Positions 1 through 12,227 of a stretch of DNA of 64,000 nucleotides are shown here, in pieces. The position numbers were made by a program, and so were the translations under genes. Positions within the stretch are counted from its first letter, which is position 1. The number at the start of each line of letters is the position of its first letter. The stretch is from Dioscorea cayenensis subsp. rotundata (Eukaryota > Streptophyta > Magnoliopsida > Dioscoreales > Dioscoreaceae). The notes below the pieces were generated by a model. That model made no database searches and was not told the DNA's origin. It saw nothing but the letters and a program-made list of their open reading frames with translations. The stretch covers positions 1 through 64,000 of the forward strand of contig NW_024088311.1 in assembly GCF_009730915.1 (NCBI RefSeq), given 5' to 3'.

Positions 1-133
1 AATGAATGAAAACAAAAATGTCACCCACATGTGTTTAGAGGAATAAATCAAAGGACCAAAAAGAACAAAAGGGTAACCAGAGTTTACTTTTCGCTACAAA
101 TCAGTTGACTCTCTGAAACTCCAGTCGGAAAGG

Positions 134-3100
134 ATGGCGGTCGAAGCTATTCTTGTGAAAGCCTTGGGACTGATCATCGAGTTGACAGCACCTCCTGTCC
201 TCCAATATCTGCGCCAAATTTGGGGAGGAGTTGATGGGGAGCTAGAGAAACTCAACAGGTATTTACTCCAAATCCAGCCTCTGGTTGAAGATGCAGAGGA
301 GAGGCAGCTCATGGATCAGACTGTCAAGTCTTGGCTGATGCTGCTCAGAGATGCTGCCTATGATGCTGATGACATTCTCGACAAGGCCAACACACATGTC
401 CTGCTCATCCAGCGCAAGGCTGAGTTTTACGGTCCCCTGAAAAGCAAGGTGCGTGACTTTTTCTCTCTTGATCATAACCCACTCCTGTTTCAACTTCAGT
501 TGGGGCACAAGCTTAGAAGCATCAACCGAAGAATAGATGGTATCATAGAAGAGATGCACAAGTTCAATTTTAAGGTTGCAGACAACAACAATAACAACAA
601 CAGACCTTGGAGGAATAGGCCACCAACACATTCATATGTACCTAATTCAGAAGTGATTGGCAGAGATGAAGATAAAGAGAAAATGGTGGAGATTCTGATC
701 CATGATCATTTTGAGGAGAAAGTGGCAGTGGTTTCCATTGTAGGTATGGGCGGTTTAGGCAAGACAACACTTGCTCAGTTGGTCTACGGAGATAAGAATG
801 TGGAGAGACACTTCCAAATGCGCATATGGGTATGTGTCTCTGATGATTTTGATGTGGCAAAGCTTGCTAGAGACATCGTGCTCACCGCCTCTGAGAAATC
901 TTATGTGGATACAAACATGGAGTTGTTACAGCGGGATCTACGGAAAGTCCTGGGGTATAAGAGGTATCTGCTTGTCTTAGATGATGTGTGGAATGAAAGA
1001 TCACATGAAGTGGGATGCACTTAGACATCTGCTTCTTGATGGAGCAGAAGGAAGCAGAATATTAATGACCACACGCAATGAGAACTGCTCTAGGATAATG
1101 GGTGCACAGAAAATCTTATATTCTTCAGGGTTTATCAGAAGAAAGCTCCTGGGCTTTGTTCGAACAAAGAGCATTCATCACAAGTGTATCAAGACAACCG
1201 AAATTGGTAGAGATTGGTAAAAAGATTGTCAATAGGTGTAAAGGGTTACCTCTTGCAATACAGGTAATGGGGAGTCTCATGCAATCCAAGATTGAAGAAA
1301 GTCAATGGCAAGCTGTGTTAGATAATGAAATATGGGATATACCGCGTGCTACAGATAAAATCAGACCCGAATTGTGGCTAAGCTATGTTAATTTGCCTTC
1401 TGAAGTGAAGAAATGTTTTGCCTTTTGTGGCATATTCCCCAAGGATAGTTTAATTGAAGTAGATATGCTGGTTCAATTTTGGATCGCTTATGGGTTTATT
1501 CCATCTCAAACTGGAATTGATATAGAAGTTGAAGGCCATGAGATTTTTAGTGAATTGATATCCAGATCTCTTCTGCAAGATGTTAATATCCATGCCGCTG
1601 GCACCCATCTTTATATCTCTGTCAATAATAGGTATGAATGGCCAGGTGTTAGACTTTGCAAGATGCATGATCTCATCCATGACCTTGCTCAATTTGTTAC
1701 TGGAGATGGGTGCTCCACATTGCCCAAAAAAAACGAATTCAAGAAAATTTCAAAAAGGGCCCGTCATTTCATATTAAAAGATGATGATGCAGAGTATTAT
1801 ATGGGTGATCGCCCCATTAATGGTCGCACTGCATTATCTGTCCAAAGAGGCTTCATTGGATTGTCAAAGTTGAAGTTGCTCAGAGTGTTAGAGTTGGGTT
1901 ATGGAGCAAATGTTGACGAGCTGTCTACATCAATACAATATTTGCAGCATCTAAGATATCTCAATCTTTCTAGTACTAAAATAAGGGAACTACCAGAATC
2001 AATCTGTATGCTTGTAAATTTGCAGACATTGAATCTGAATGGTTGTGATCTACTTACTAAACTTCCCATGAGCATAGTGTACATGAACAGTCTTAGACAT
2101 CTTCATCTTAGTGATTGTCCAAAACTAAAAATCATGCCGTCTGGTTTAAGTCGATTGCGTTGCTTGAAAACATTGACAAAATACATTGTCTCTGAGAAAG
2201 CTGGGAACAAGATTGGAGAGTTGAAGCATTGGAATCTTGACGGTGAACTTGGGTTGTATGACCTCCACAAGGTGAAGAATGTGGATGAGGCAAAAGAAGC
2301 TAATATGAGTAGCAGACAAAGAATTAATTCATTGTCCCTGTCTTGGGGAGCATCAGTGGAAAATGCAGAACAAGTGTTGGAAGCCCTGAAACCTCACGCT
2401 GCATTAAAAGTGCTCAGTTTGCTTGATTATCCGGGCACACAGTTTTCAACGTGGATTAGAGACGGACATCAACTTCAAAATCTTGTTAAGATCTTCCTAC
2501 ATAATTGCCAAGGATGCGAACAACTCCCACCCCTGGAGCAATTGCCTTGTCTTGAAGAACTCACTATTCGTAGAATGGATGGCATCAAATACATTATTAA
2601 TAACACCACAGGCGATGCATTATCTTTATTCCCTGCATTGAGGACCCTTCACTTGTATGAAATGGCTAACCTGGAGGGGTGGTGTGTGGAGGAGGATAGA
2701 GAAACGGCTCCACCTATGTTTCCATGCCTTGCTGAGTTGGTAATAATTCGATGCCCGAAATTGACAACCATGCCACCACAAATTCCAACTCTCAAAGGGT
2801 TATTCATAACAGAATCATACTGCAGGACACAAATCGCACTCGTGTCCAAGGAGAAGGGGGTTTTCAAGCATTTGAATTCTCTTAAGCAGTTGAGTCTAAC
2901 GAGATGTGAGGAGTTGGCTTTGCTGCTGGAAGACAAGGAGGAGACAAGACCCTTAAGCTCATCAATTCGTGATTTATGTATTAATGATTGCAGTCAGTTC
3001 TCATTATCAGTGGCTTTGCGTAACCTTACCTCTCTCGAAAGACTCTGGATGTATCATTTTGAAGAGCTGGTGTCCTGGCCGGATGAGCTGTTGCGAGATT

Positions 3101-3611
3101 CTGAGTCCCTCAGATGCTCTATATTTATGTTTTTGCAAGAATTTGACAGGTGCATCATCACAAGGAGATTGTGGTCTACCGTTTCTAGAGCATCTTGATG
3201 TTTCCAATTGTGATGCACTGTTAGAATTGCCCAAGTGCCCCTCATCACTCAAAAGCTTGTCTGTTGCCAATTGTCCAAGCATCAAATCTTTATGTTCAGA
3301 TATGGGACACCTCACTTCATTTTTTAAACTAGAGTTTATCAAAATGCCCTGTGCTGGAGTCTCTGCCAGAAGGGATGCAAGGCCTCACTTCCCTTCAATA
3401 TCTGTCTATTGAAGATTGTCCAGCGCTGAAATCATTCCCAGAAGGCCTCCAACAGTGGCTTCCAACTCTTAAAAGGCTTAAAATCAGTGGATGCCCTAAG
3501 CTAGAGAGGCGATGCAGTCCAGGAGGAGACTATTTCCACCTTGTCTCTAGCATCTCAAAGAGATTCATAAAAAGCAGCCCTAGAAGGACACTACTAGTAC
3601 CTTGTATATAA
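134..3611 (+). pseudogene. CC-NB-ARC-LRR disease resistance (NLR) gene, frameshifted
   Basis: This encodes a cytoplasmic CNL immune receptor of the RGA type. The first frame (134-1024) opens with the coiled-coil domain, including the EDVID-like YDADDILD at residues 76-83, then an Asn-rich linker, the P-loop GMGGLGKTT (residues 204-212), RNBS-A (RIWVCVSDDFD) and kinase-2 (LLVLDDVW). The frame then breaks near 1008 and again near 1105. RNBS-B (GSRILMTTR), GLPL (CKGLPLA, about 1236), RNBS-D (CFAFCGIFPKD) and MHD (1663-1671) follow, then many leucine-rich repeats. Two more breaks lie near 3115 and 3345; the protein end is read in the fourth frame and stops at 3609-3611. The coding region has no intron. 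No single frame spans the protein, so I call it a pseudogene, although assembly indels could give the same picture. The family call is near certain; functional status is not. Confidence 0.9.
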
Positions 3612-4617
3612 CATCATGAAAGCATAGATAGTAAGCCCTGTTCCTGCTTAAAGTAGTAGTACTCTCATGCTAAGTTATGAACAAATGCATTGCAATGAAT
3701 TCTGTCCTTTTGGTGGCGATTTTCATCAGTTGTTTCACTTGCTTGCCTGCTTGATACATTTTGCACCTTTTGGTGCCACCTTCTAACTGCTATTATTTGG
3801 TTTTAATTTCTCTTTTATTTCTTTCGTTCTTTGAAAATATAATGAACAGAACATTTCTTTTATTAAATACTCATTGTCTTTGTCGAAGAATTTTACCTAA
3901 GACTTAAAGTTTATATGCATTCTTTTAGTAGAAGGATTTTTTTTTTTTCCTTTCATGATGAATTGAATCATGTAAAAGAAACGAAAACTAATAGTGTAAG
4001 GAACATAAATATCATGTCTTGCAGCATGTCATTAGTACTGTCTTTTCCCTTGTGTGTTTGTAATTAGAACAGTTGCTTTATTTTTTATTTTTTCAATAAT
4101 TTCCCAGTATCTTATTTTCTCAATGGTTTATTAACAATCTATTTTGAAGAATGAGCAAAAGTTTTATGGGAGAAGAGGTGCATGGTTATTAGATCATGCA
4201 CGTGAGACTAACAAAAAGGCCCTGAAGTTTGGAATAAGAATGAATGAAAAGATTTTCACTATTGGAAGTTAATAAGTTCAGTTTAGCAAGTGTGAATATG
4301 TTCTTTATTATTATTGTCTCAATATCACAATCAAAATTGTTAGGTATTCTTAATTAATAACATCTAGTTCAATTTGTCCTTCTTTCAAGCTTGATGTGTG
4401 CCTTTGTTTTATCTGTGCATGTTCATTGTGCTTCCTATGGTTAATTAACACTTGTTCTTGTTATCATTTCTTGGCTCAGGAAAACAGAGGAAAAGATGCA
4501 TCTTTCCCAGTGATCTCATGTCTTTCAATGTACATAACTCTCGAGGTGTACTCTTGCTAGTTCTCATTTATTCAGCCTTCTTGAATTGATCTCATTCTCC
4601 AAACTTGCTTTCAGTCA
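3282..4617 (+). repeat. Tandem segmental duplication, copy A (NLR 3' end plus flank)
   Basis: The last about 330 bp of the first NLR and about 1 kb of its downstream flank reappear, diverged, at 7550-9394. Shared landmarks include the NLR terminal exon, the AGTTATGAACAA stretch downstream of it, the CATTGTCTTTGTC stretch near 3870 and 8622, and the TTCAAGCTTGATGTGTGCC stretch near 4385 and 9172. No gene is visible in the flank. The copy shows that this was once a tandem NLR pair. Confidence 0.85.
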
Positions 4618-6654
4618 TTTTATCAGTTATTACACTGCACCAAGTGGTAATGTATTAATCCCAATAGTTCATGTGACTCGGTTATGGATTCAGGAGGTGG
4701 AGGAAATTTTGATAGTAGTGAATTGTTCTGTGCAGGGTCGCAGTTCATTCTCAAGAGGATGAGATGCCCAGCTGATTCATGTATTGTTTTACACGAGAAT
4801 TTCAGGCTTTTCTCTTCAAAGAATTGGACTTGTCTTAGCTTGAATTTGCAATATGCTTGTGGCATAGTTGATGCTATCTGTGACTAAGCAAATCTCAAAA
4901 TGATAAAGACTCAACATGCAAAGATAAAATCCCCCTGAAGAAATCAACAAATTGGCTTGTTTTTCCTGATCGAACTTCTTAGGAAGGATTTGGAGTTGTT
5001 GGTGGTTATTTCTTGGCAACAAGCTGAAAGTTCATTTCATTGTAGATGGATCCTCAGGTGCTGTTATTTGTCATTAGTGATCAGCAGAAGCTCATTGCTT
5101 GGAGAATCAAAGCCGTTGTTGCATGTTTTACCAATAGAATTAATGAGTTTGGGAAAGAAAAGAATTTCTCTTCTAAATTCAGAATCGATTACAAAAATTG
5201 TGTATTATTGATTCTGCTGGCCTTGTTTTCATTCATTTAATGAAAATTTGATTCTAGCTCCTTTATGAGAAATATAGACAATAAATCAATAATGCCAATA
5301 CTGAATATGCCTATCCAAATGAAGGGTTGATGTTCTCACCATTTTCTTAGAGCCCATTGTCCACTTTCTTTGGTACTGTGCAAATTCAGTTCTCTTTTAT
5401 TATTAATTGTTTTCTGTTTATCATCTTATGTTGTCTGTTTGTCCTTATAATTTGTTTGGGTCAGTTTGGTTAGGTTATGTTTTTATTGTGTTTTGCCTTC
5501 TTTTGTTTTTGTGTCATAATTAGTATGGTCACATGTTGGTCGGTCATTTTTTGTTTTGTGGTCACTCAGAGATATCGTCCCAACTATACTTGTTTATCTA
5601 CTTTAACCAAAAAAATAAAGGATTATCTTATAATCATAAACATCTTATATTAGTTACAATAAAAGAATAATGGAAAGAATGTTAAACAAGTTTATTTGGA
5701 TCATTAACCTCAGTTGCAAGCCTAATCTTAGAGTAAATGACGCCATAGTCAAAGCTATATATAAAAATTTTAATAAACTATATAAGAAAATAAAAATAAA
5801 AATTATATGATAAATCAAAGTTTTATATTATGAGAATGGCGAACCGGTTGACTCAAGGTCGAATCTCTTGTCGATAATACTGTTTCAGTATTGTGCGTGA
5901 ACTAAATAGTATAAATCTTGTAGTAATATTATTCATTTAATATTCATGGGTTTCATGTGGGAGGATGTCTTTTCTCTTCCCTTCGGAGTCGCATGGTATA
6001 GGATATATGAACTCTCTTTGATTTTTTTAAAATATTTTTTTAGGCGTGCACATAGTAAGACTCTAATTGCTCTCATGTAACGTTTGGCCTAATTAATAAA
6101 TTAATAGAGGGTCATTAAGCTGCCATACCTGCCTATTACCCCTTTGTGGGTGTTGTTTGTCTCTTTTGTCAAAAGAAAAAAAAAACAATTTTTTATAATA
6201 ATAATAATAATAATAATAATAATTCCTCTGCATCTTCATTATTGGTTTATGCTTTTCTACTTTATGATCTATATAAAGTAGGAAAAACAATGACCATTAA
6301 TTACGGGTATTATGAAAAATTTATTTTACTTATCTGCCAAAAAATTATCTATGCCTTTAATATGTTCTATATGAACTCTAAAACCATTTCCTATACTACC
6401 ATATGCTGATCGAAGGCTATTGTAGGTCCTGTTTCTGTTAGAGTATTTATCTTATTTCCTCCAAAAATACTACATATATCACTATTGTTTTCACTATCAT
6501 TAATATCCACAATAACTATATCAATTTTTTTTTTGGCTAATTTTAATTCTTAGTACATATTTAATCTTTCCATTTTAACCTTATCACTTATACATTCTTG
6601 GTCATAATGATATCTACTACACATATAACTTATGAATTTTTATATAGCCTCAAT
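4618..6654. other. Intergenic stretch without a recognisable gene
   Basis: I see only short chance open frames here. Near 5585-5620 the sequence reads TTTATCTACTTT followed by an A-rich run, which resembles the 3' terminus shared by the LINEs of this window, so a short LINE stub may sit upstream of it. A perfect AAT-type microsatellite lies at about 6197-6223. The rest is AT-rich and featureless. Confidence 0.5.
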
Positions 6655-7549
6655 ATTGACCCTCAGCTTCCTTGCCTGTTGTGTGGAATAGGAAGGCAAT
6701 TGATGCAACATCTTTTTGGCAATGCAGGACAAGTTGGCAATGCTTGCTCTTGGTTGAGCACATGACTGGAATGTATCTTCAAAGCATTAGGGACTTTCAT
6801 GAAGGAACATGGCTCAAGTATATTCAGGATGTTGGTGGGGCAAATAGGCCCATGGCTGCTTTACTTGCCACCACGTCTTGGGCGATTTGGAAAGCAAGAT
6901 GTGATCAAATCTTAGAAAGAGGAGTTTTAATACTTAGCAAACTGTTGCGTATGTTATGAAAGTAGCCACCGAGTATGCCAAGAATTCAAGAGCCAATGTC
7001 AGGGAAGTTTTGTCTAGCTCTATATTTCTTTGGTCCACTACTTTGTTTTGTGATGCATCTTGGAGTGACTTTGTTGGGCCTTGTGGCCTTGGTTTTGTAG
7101 TTATGTTGGCGGGCGTTCTGACTTTGAATCTGAATACCAATTTTCGAGCGGAGTTGGTAGCCCTTGAGCATGGTTTAAATGCCTGCAAGGATATGAATGT
7201 GAAGCTAGACCATGTTGTTTGCAATTGTCTTGAAATTGTGGAGATGGTGAACCAAGGTGACAGCTGCACTGGCTGGAGATATGAGGAGGAACTTTGCATA
7301 ATTCAGCATATATTGAACAACAACAACAATTTTACTCTAGAGTACATCCCTAGAGACCTTAATGGAGTTGTCGATGTTCTTGCTAATCAAGCTCGCCTTA
7401 ACTCGGGTGTTTCCTTGTTCCATCAAGGATGTGATCTTCCGCTGAGGGCAACCACTGCTTATGGACTTAGCTTCTAAGCAATGTCTTGTGTGTTTGGTTT
7501 TTCTTTTTTCTTTTTAAGCTGTCTAGCTCTCTTTCAAAAAATAAAATAA
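6655..7549 (+). mobile_element. 5'-truncated LINE: zf-RVT tail and RNase H-like domain
   Basis: Two overlapping frames give the 3' end of a plant L1-type LINE. The first (to about 6957) ends in the zf-RVT style TTSWAIWKARCDQIL. The second (6956-7477) is an RVT_3 RNase H-like domain: FCDASW with the first catalytic Asp, the ELVALEHGLNAC helix, and IPRDLNGVVDVLANQA near the end. A short 3' UTR and an A-rich tail (about 7535-7549) follow, and the second NLR fragment begins immediately after the tail. The reverse transcriptase and everything upstream are missing. The element truncates the duplicated NLR on its left side. Domain assignment is firm; the exact 5' end is not. Confidence 0.85.
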
Positions 7550-7875
7550 AATCTTTATGTTCAGATATGGAACACCTCACTTCATTATCCCGATTAGTGT
7601 TATTTGAATGTCCCGTGCTAGAGTCTCTGCCAGAAGAAATGCAAGGCCTTACTTTGCTTCAATATCTATATATTGAAGGTTGTCCAGTGTTGAAGTCATA
7701 TCCAGAAGGTCTCCAACAGCGACTTCCTACTTTTAAATGGCTTAACATCAATAGATGCCCTAAGCTAGATAGGCGATGCAGCCCAAGAGGAGACTATTTC
7801 CACCTTGTCTCTAACATCTCAGAAAGAGATATAAAAAGCATCCCCAGGAGGACACGATTAGCACCTTGTCTTTAA
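7550..7875 (+). pseudogene. Second NLR fragment: C-terminal LRRs only
   Basis: This open frame encodes the last about 108 residues of an NLR and is clearly homologous to 3285-3611. Both copies share SLCSDM, LESLPE, LQYL and CPKLDRRCSP / CPKLERRCSP type strings. This copy is in frame across FECPVLESLPEE, where the first NLR carries one extra base, which helps locate the lesion there. The N-terminal, NB-ARC and most LRR sequence is replaced by the LINE fragment on its left. It cannot encode a working receptor. Confidence 0.88.
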
Positions 7876-9394
7876 CATCATAAAAACATAAATAGTAAGT
7901 AAGTACTATTACTGTTTAAAGTAGCACTACTCCTGTGTAAGTTATGAACAACTACATTACCACACATTCTTTACTTTTGGTAGCGATTTTCATTAGTGGT
8001 ATTGCTTGCTTCAAACAATTTTTAATACGGGCAAGTTATACCACACTCTCTTTTTATTATTAGATCTCATACATTCATTAAAAGAGACTCAAATTTTTGA
8101 CCTCCTGTTAACAAATCAAGTTTCTTATTGTTTAGCTTTTGCGGTAGTGACACTTCATATGTTAATATTTCAACAAACATGTTTTATAAGGTGCCTCAAA
8201 TTTTTAGTGTATTTTTATGTTGTAATTTCTCTTCTATTTCACTTAGTTTATTTATAATTATTGTCACTTTCCTATTTTTGCTTTACTTTCTCTCCATTGT
8301 GGAGTACATGAACAATATTTTCCGCCTCCTTAACTAATTTTGAAACTAGAAATATCAACACCACATTTATCACCCAGGAGATATCATTGTGATTGTGAGT
8401 CCTCTAGATGTAGAGAATAAGGTTAGCACAAAAATGTAAACAAGATAATATTCTCTATGTTATTTCTTTTTTTTTTTTTTACTTTACTATTTTTTTCCTC
8501 AAATTGCAAACACTCTAATTTTTTTTAATGAAAGAACACTCTAATTTCATTTTTTTTTAATGAAAAAACACTCTAATTTTTTTAAAAAAAGTAATAAAGC
8601 ATTTCTTTTATTAAATGCCCATTGTCTTTGTCAAACAATTTAACCTAGGAAGTTTATTTGCATTCCTCGCCATTGTTTTCTTTGGATGGGAAAATTAAGG
8701 GATTTTTTTTTCTTTCAATCTGCAATCTATATTTGTATCATGATGAGTTGAATCGTGTAAACATACTACTAGTGTAAAAAAACCATAATTGGAATGTCTT
8801 GGAGTACGTCATTACTACTGCCTTCCCTTATGTGTTCATAAGTACACTAGCTGTATTTTTTTTAATAATTTCCCAACATCTTATATTCTCAGTGATCTAT
8901 TTATTAACAGTTTTGAAGAATGAGCAAGTGTTTTGCAGGAGAAGAGAAGCATATGGTTATTAGATCATGTACCTAGCATTACCAAAAAGGCCCCGAAAGC
9001 CTACAATTAGAATGCATCAAAATAGGTTCACTACAAATATTAATTAGTTCAGTAAGCAAGTGTGATGCTGGGTGTCATACCTGTGAATATGTTCTTTATT
9101 ATTATTGCCTCAAGATCACAATCACACAATTGCAAGGTATTCTTAATAAACCTAGTTCTATTTGTCCTTCTTTCAAGCTTGATGTGTGCCTTTTTTTGTC
9201 CATGCTTATTGTGCTTCCTATGGTTAATAAACACTTGCTCTTGTTATCATAACTTGGCATAGGAAAATAGAGGAAAAGATACATCTGTCCCAGTGATCTC
9301 ATATCTTTCAATGTACATAATTCTTGAGTTGCACTCTTGCTAGTTCTCAATTATGCTGCTTCCCTGGATTGATCTCATTGCCCAAACCAGTTTC
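7550..9394 (+). repeat. Tandem segmental duplication, copy B
   Basis: This is the diverged partner of 3282-4617: NLR 3' end plus about 1.5 kb of flank. It is longer than copy A because of small insertions, including T- and A-rich runs at about 8468-8590. It stops abruptly at 9394, where the LTR of the outer copia element begins. Open frames inside it (for example 8006-8337) look like chance. Confidence 0.8.
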
Positions 9395-9827
9395 TGTTGG
9401 AATGATTGAAGAATTCAAAGATTATGCTGCTGAAGATGCTATTGAAGATCAAGAGCTGGAGATCATCAATTGAGGTTTGAAGAGTCAAAGTTGTTAGTTT
9501 AGTTAGTTGGGTTTATTGGAGGGAACTGTAGAATCAAAATAAAGTGTCCAGATTGTATCATCTGCTTTTGTGTGTGAGTTCGAGGCATTGTGGGTCTTTG
9601 TTTAAGCTGGTTTGATCTAGTCTATTTATTCTGGGTCAAGTGTCCTTGCTTTGTGTCAGCCTTTATGAAAAGGCATGTATGGTGTACTGAACTATATAGT
9701 GATAGTGTGATGTGTGTGGATGACTTATTTGGATGATTGAATCTCAGTGTTGTGTTACTGTTTCTCTTCTTCCTATGAATTCTCTCTTCTTCTGTAATCC
9801 TCTCCTATGATTGTTTGATTTTTTACA
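9395..9827 (+). repeat. Left LTR of the outer copia element (433 bp)
   Basis: It begins TGTTGGAATG and ends TTTTTACA, the usual TG..CA ends. Ten bases later TAGTATCAGAGC resembles the initiator-tRNA-Met primer-binding site of plant copia elements. The border with the NLR duplication at 9394/9395 supports the left end. No matching right LTR is present in the window. Confidence 0.7.
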
Positions 9828-9880
9828 GCCATCAAATTAGTATCAGAGCTTGTTGAAGACCTCTTAAAGCTTTCTTGTTC

Positions 9881-10043
9881 ATGATGAGTTCAAGCAGTAT
9901 GACTTCTAGCAGTTGTTCCCCAAGTTTCTCTCAATCCTCTGTTCCTCAATTTAATGGTGAAGACTATGAGTATTGGAATATCATGATGAAGACTTTGTTT
10001 AGGTATAATGGTCTATGGGAAGTAGTTGAAGAGGGTTTTGTTT
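9881..10043 (+). pseudogene. Copia gag N-terminus (outer element)
   Basis: From the ATG at 9881 the frame gives a Ser-rich start, then VPQFNGEDYEYWNIMM and LWEVVEEGF, the conserved opening of copia gag (DUF4219/UBN2 type). It is cut at 10043 by the inserted segment. The continuation starts at 18692 with DPTGFSEEE and KDAHALLLIQQ, which is what normally follows in this family. Confidence 0.75.
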
Positions 10044-10646
10044 ATATATAAATAATATAACGCATGTCCTAATAAAATTCGATGTCCTAATGGAAATCAA
10101 ATTCCAATTTAATTTAAATTCTAATATATTACAAGATTATCCTTGAGAACACATATCTCGAAGCGATCTCAAATCTTAGGATAGCCAAACACACATCCCA
10201 AGACGATCTTAAGTTTCATGTAGCCTGAGGGAAGATCTCGAGGCAATGGGAGAAATGCAAATCCTGAAGCACTTGAGTACGCATCCCGAGGTAGGGTGAA
10301 TTTTTTTAAAAAAAATAATAAAAAAATAAATAATGAATATATAATGAAAAAAATAATAAATAATAAATAATGAAAATAATAATAATAAAATAATAATAAA
10401 ATAATAAAAATAAAATAATAATAATAAAATAATAATAAAATAATAAAAATAAAATAATAAAATAATAACAAAATAATAAATAAAATGCGAATAATAAAAT
10501 AATAAAAAAAATAAAATAAAAAAAATATAAAATAATAAATAAAAAAATTCGAAATTTAAATTTTTAAATTTGAAAAATAAAAATAAATAAAAAAATTCGA
10601 AATTTAAATTTTTAAATTTGAAATTATTTTAAAAAATATATATTAA

Positions 10647-10683
<37 letters not shown>

Positions 10684-11154
10684 TAAAAAAATGGGGATAA
10701 CAACCCGATCTTACCTTTATCTCACGGGGAGTGGGGGGTTTTGGGATTAAAAAAAATAATTAAAAATTAAGAGAAGAAAAAGAAGATAATAATAAAAATA
10801 ATAATAATAATAATAAAAATTTCAAATTTAAATATATTTGATCCAATCGATTTGACGGAGGTTAGTTAAAAGGATAAGAAAAATTTAAAATTCTATCACT
10901 TCGTTGTGATTTGACGGGTGAGTTGAAGAGATAAGATGGAGGCTTCTTTTTTAAAAAGAGGAAAGGAACCACCAGAGGAAAAAAAAAATTTTTGGGGAGA
11001 AAGGATTCAGAAATAAAAAATCAGAGGAAAAAAAAAGTCAAGAAACAAAAAAGGTTCTTTAATTTCTCTCTTGTTTTATTCATATATATATATATATATA
11101 TAAAAGAGATTTGCTCGCCGTTCGTGGCCGGGGCCGATGCTACTCTTCATCGCC
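10044..11154. repeat. AT-rich low-complexity segment, left arm of the insert
   Basis: The first about 260 bases are ordinary AT-rich sequence with repeated ATCTCGA / GATCTTAAG-like words. From about 10308 to 10700 it is almost pure AAT/AAAT low complexity, with more AAT runs near 10790-10815 and a TA run at about 11084-11101. I see no gene. It could be the degraded end of an LTR element, but its match to the right arm is not evident. Confidence 0.6.
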
Positions 11155-11198
11155 GCAGCATGCTTGGATGGCTGAGATAATGCCGCCAAGCATGCTGC
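11155..11198. repeat. Perfect 13-bp inverted repeat (hairpin) in a GC-rich island
   Basis: GCAGCATGCTTGG at 11155-11167 and its exact reverse complement at 11186-11198 are separated by 18 bases. They sit in a GC-rich patch (about 11110-11240) rich in CGCCG words, about 190 bases upstream of the SR45a start. The patch could be part of the original 5' sequence; the function is unknown. Confidence 0.7.
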
Positions 11199-11384
11199 TA
11201 TCGCCGCTCATCGCCGTTACTTGTTCGCCGCTGCTGCAAAAGAAAAGCTAAAAGTCATTAGATCTCTGTCATGAGATTTCAAAAAAATAGATCAGATTTT
11301 TTCCTTTTCTCAAGACCCTTTCCCTCTTCTTCGGCATCGGAGTCTCTCATGCTTCTAGGGTTTCTCTTCAATACCTAACTAAAG

Positions 11385-11944
11385 ATGTCGCAAACAAAGG
11401 AAGTTGGGTATACTTCTCGATCCATCACACCTCCGCCGAAAAGACACAGTCGATCGCGGTTATCATCGAGGTCGAGAGTTAGGAGCCGTTCTAGGAGTCA
11501 AGATGTTGATGGCGCCTGGAATCCTGGAAACAACTTGTACGTCACAGGCTTATCGACAAGAGTTACTAGCAATGACCTTGAGAAGTACTTTAACAAGGAA
11601 GGGAAGGTTTTGGAGTGTCATGTGGTTATAAATCCTCGCACAAGGGAATCTCGTGGATTTGGTTTTGTTATGATGGAGACCATGAAGGATGCAGACCGCT
11701 GTGTCAAGTACCTGAACCGTTATGTACTGGAAGGCCGTTTGATCAAGGTTGAAAAGGCAAAAAGAAGCCGTGGAAGAACGCCGACCCCTGGAAAATATCG
11801 CGGTGCGAGAGAAGTGAGAGGTCGTGGTCATAGACGCTCATGGAGCTACTCACCTTATCGACCTCGGGATAGAGGCCGGTCTCGTCCCGTTCGCATTCAA
11901 GGGGTCTGCGGGAGCGATCTCGCTCACCTTATGCAAGTGAACCT
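11385..11944 (+). pseudogene. SR45a: SR45a-like splicing factor copy, 5' part (cDNA-like, frameshifted)
   Basis: The frame encodes an N-terminal RS-rich region (residues 20-38), then one RRM with RNP2 LYVTGL (51-56) and RNP1 RGFGFVMM (90-97), then GRTPTPG and an Arg/Ser-rich tail. This order matches the SR45a/transformer-2-like nuclear splicing factors of plants. The coding sequence has no intron, whereas the family's plant genes have introns in this region as I recall, so it looks like a retrocopy. Near 11885 one T appears to be missing: the other frame restores an RS-repeat reading after that point. The copia element below then cuts the frame at AACCT (11940-11944); the remainder resumes at 16720. 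Confidence 0.82.
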
Positions 11945-12184
11945 TGTTAGATATAATTGGCATACATGTATCTAAAGATAGAAGGATAAGATTAGGAATG
12001 AATGTTAGATATAATTGGCATGAATGTATCTAAAGATAGAAGGATAAGATTAGGAAGGCTTAAGATAGGAATGCATCCCCTGATCTCTCGTAACTACCAT
12101 GTAATCTTAAGCCGCGTTTTGCCGGCTATATTAACAAAGGTATGCGGCCTCGTGAGAGGTGAGAACGCTTCACCAAAATTCACA
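11945..12184 (+). repeat. Left LTR of the inner copia element, with a 58-bp tandem duplication
   Basis: It runs from TGTTAGATATAATTGG to ACCAAAATTCACA. Its first 58 bases (11945-12002) are repeated almost exactly at 12003-12060. The same duplication is in the right LTR, so it predates the insertion. The primer-binding site abuts the right edge. Confidence 0.92.
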
Positions 12185-12227
12185 TGGTACCAGAGCCCTC
12201 TCCTCATAGATACATCTGTTAAAAGCC

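Noticed and set aside
5837..5866. Possible SINE with TGGCGAACCGG and AGGTCGAATCTC
   Set aside because: The A-box-like and B-box-like words are only about 8 bases apart, too close for a tRNA-derived promoter, and no clear tail or duplication is visible.
10169..10471. 100-residue minus-strand frame
   Set aside because: It is a translation of AAT low complexity (Phe/Ile/Leu/Tyr runs).
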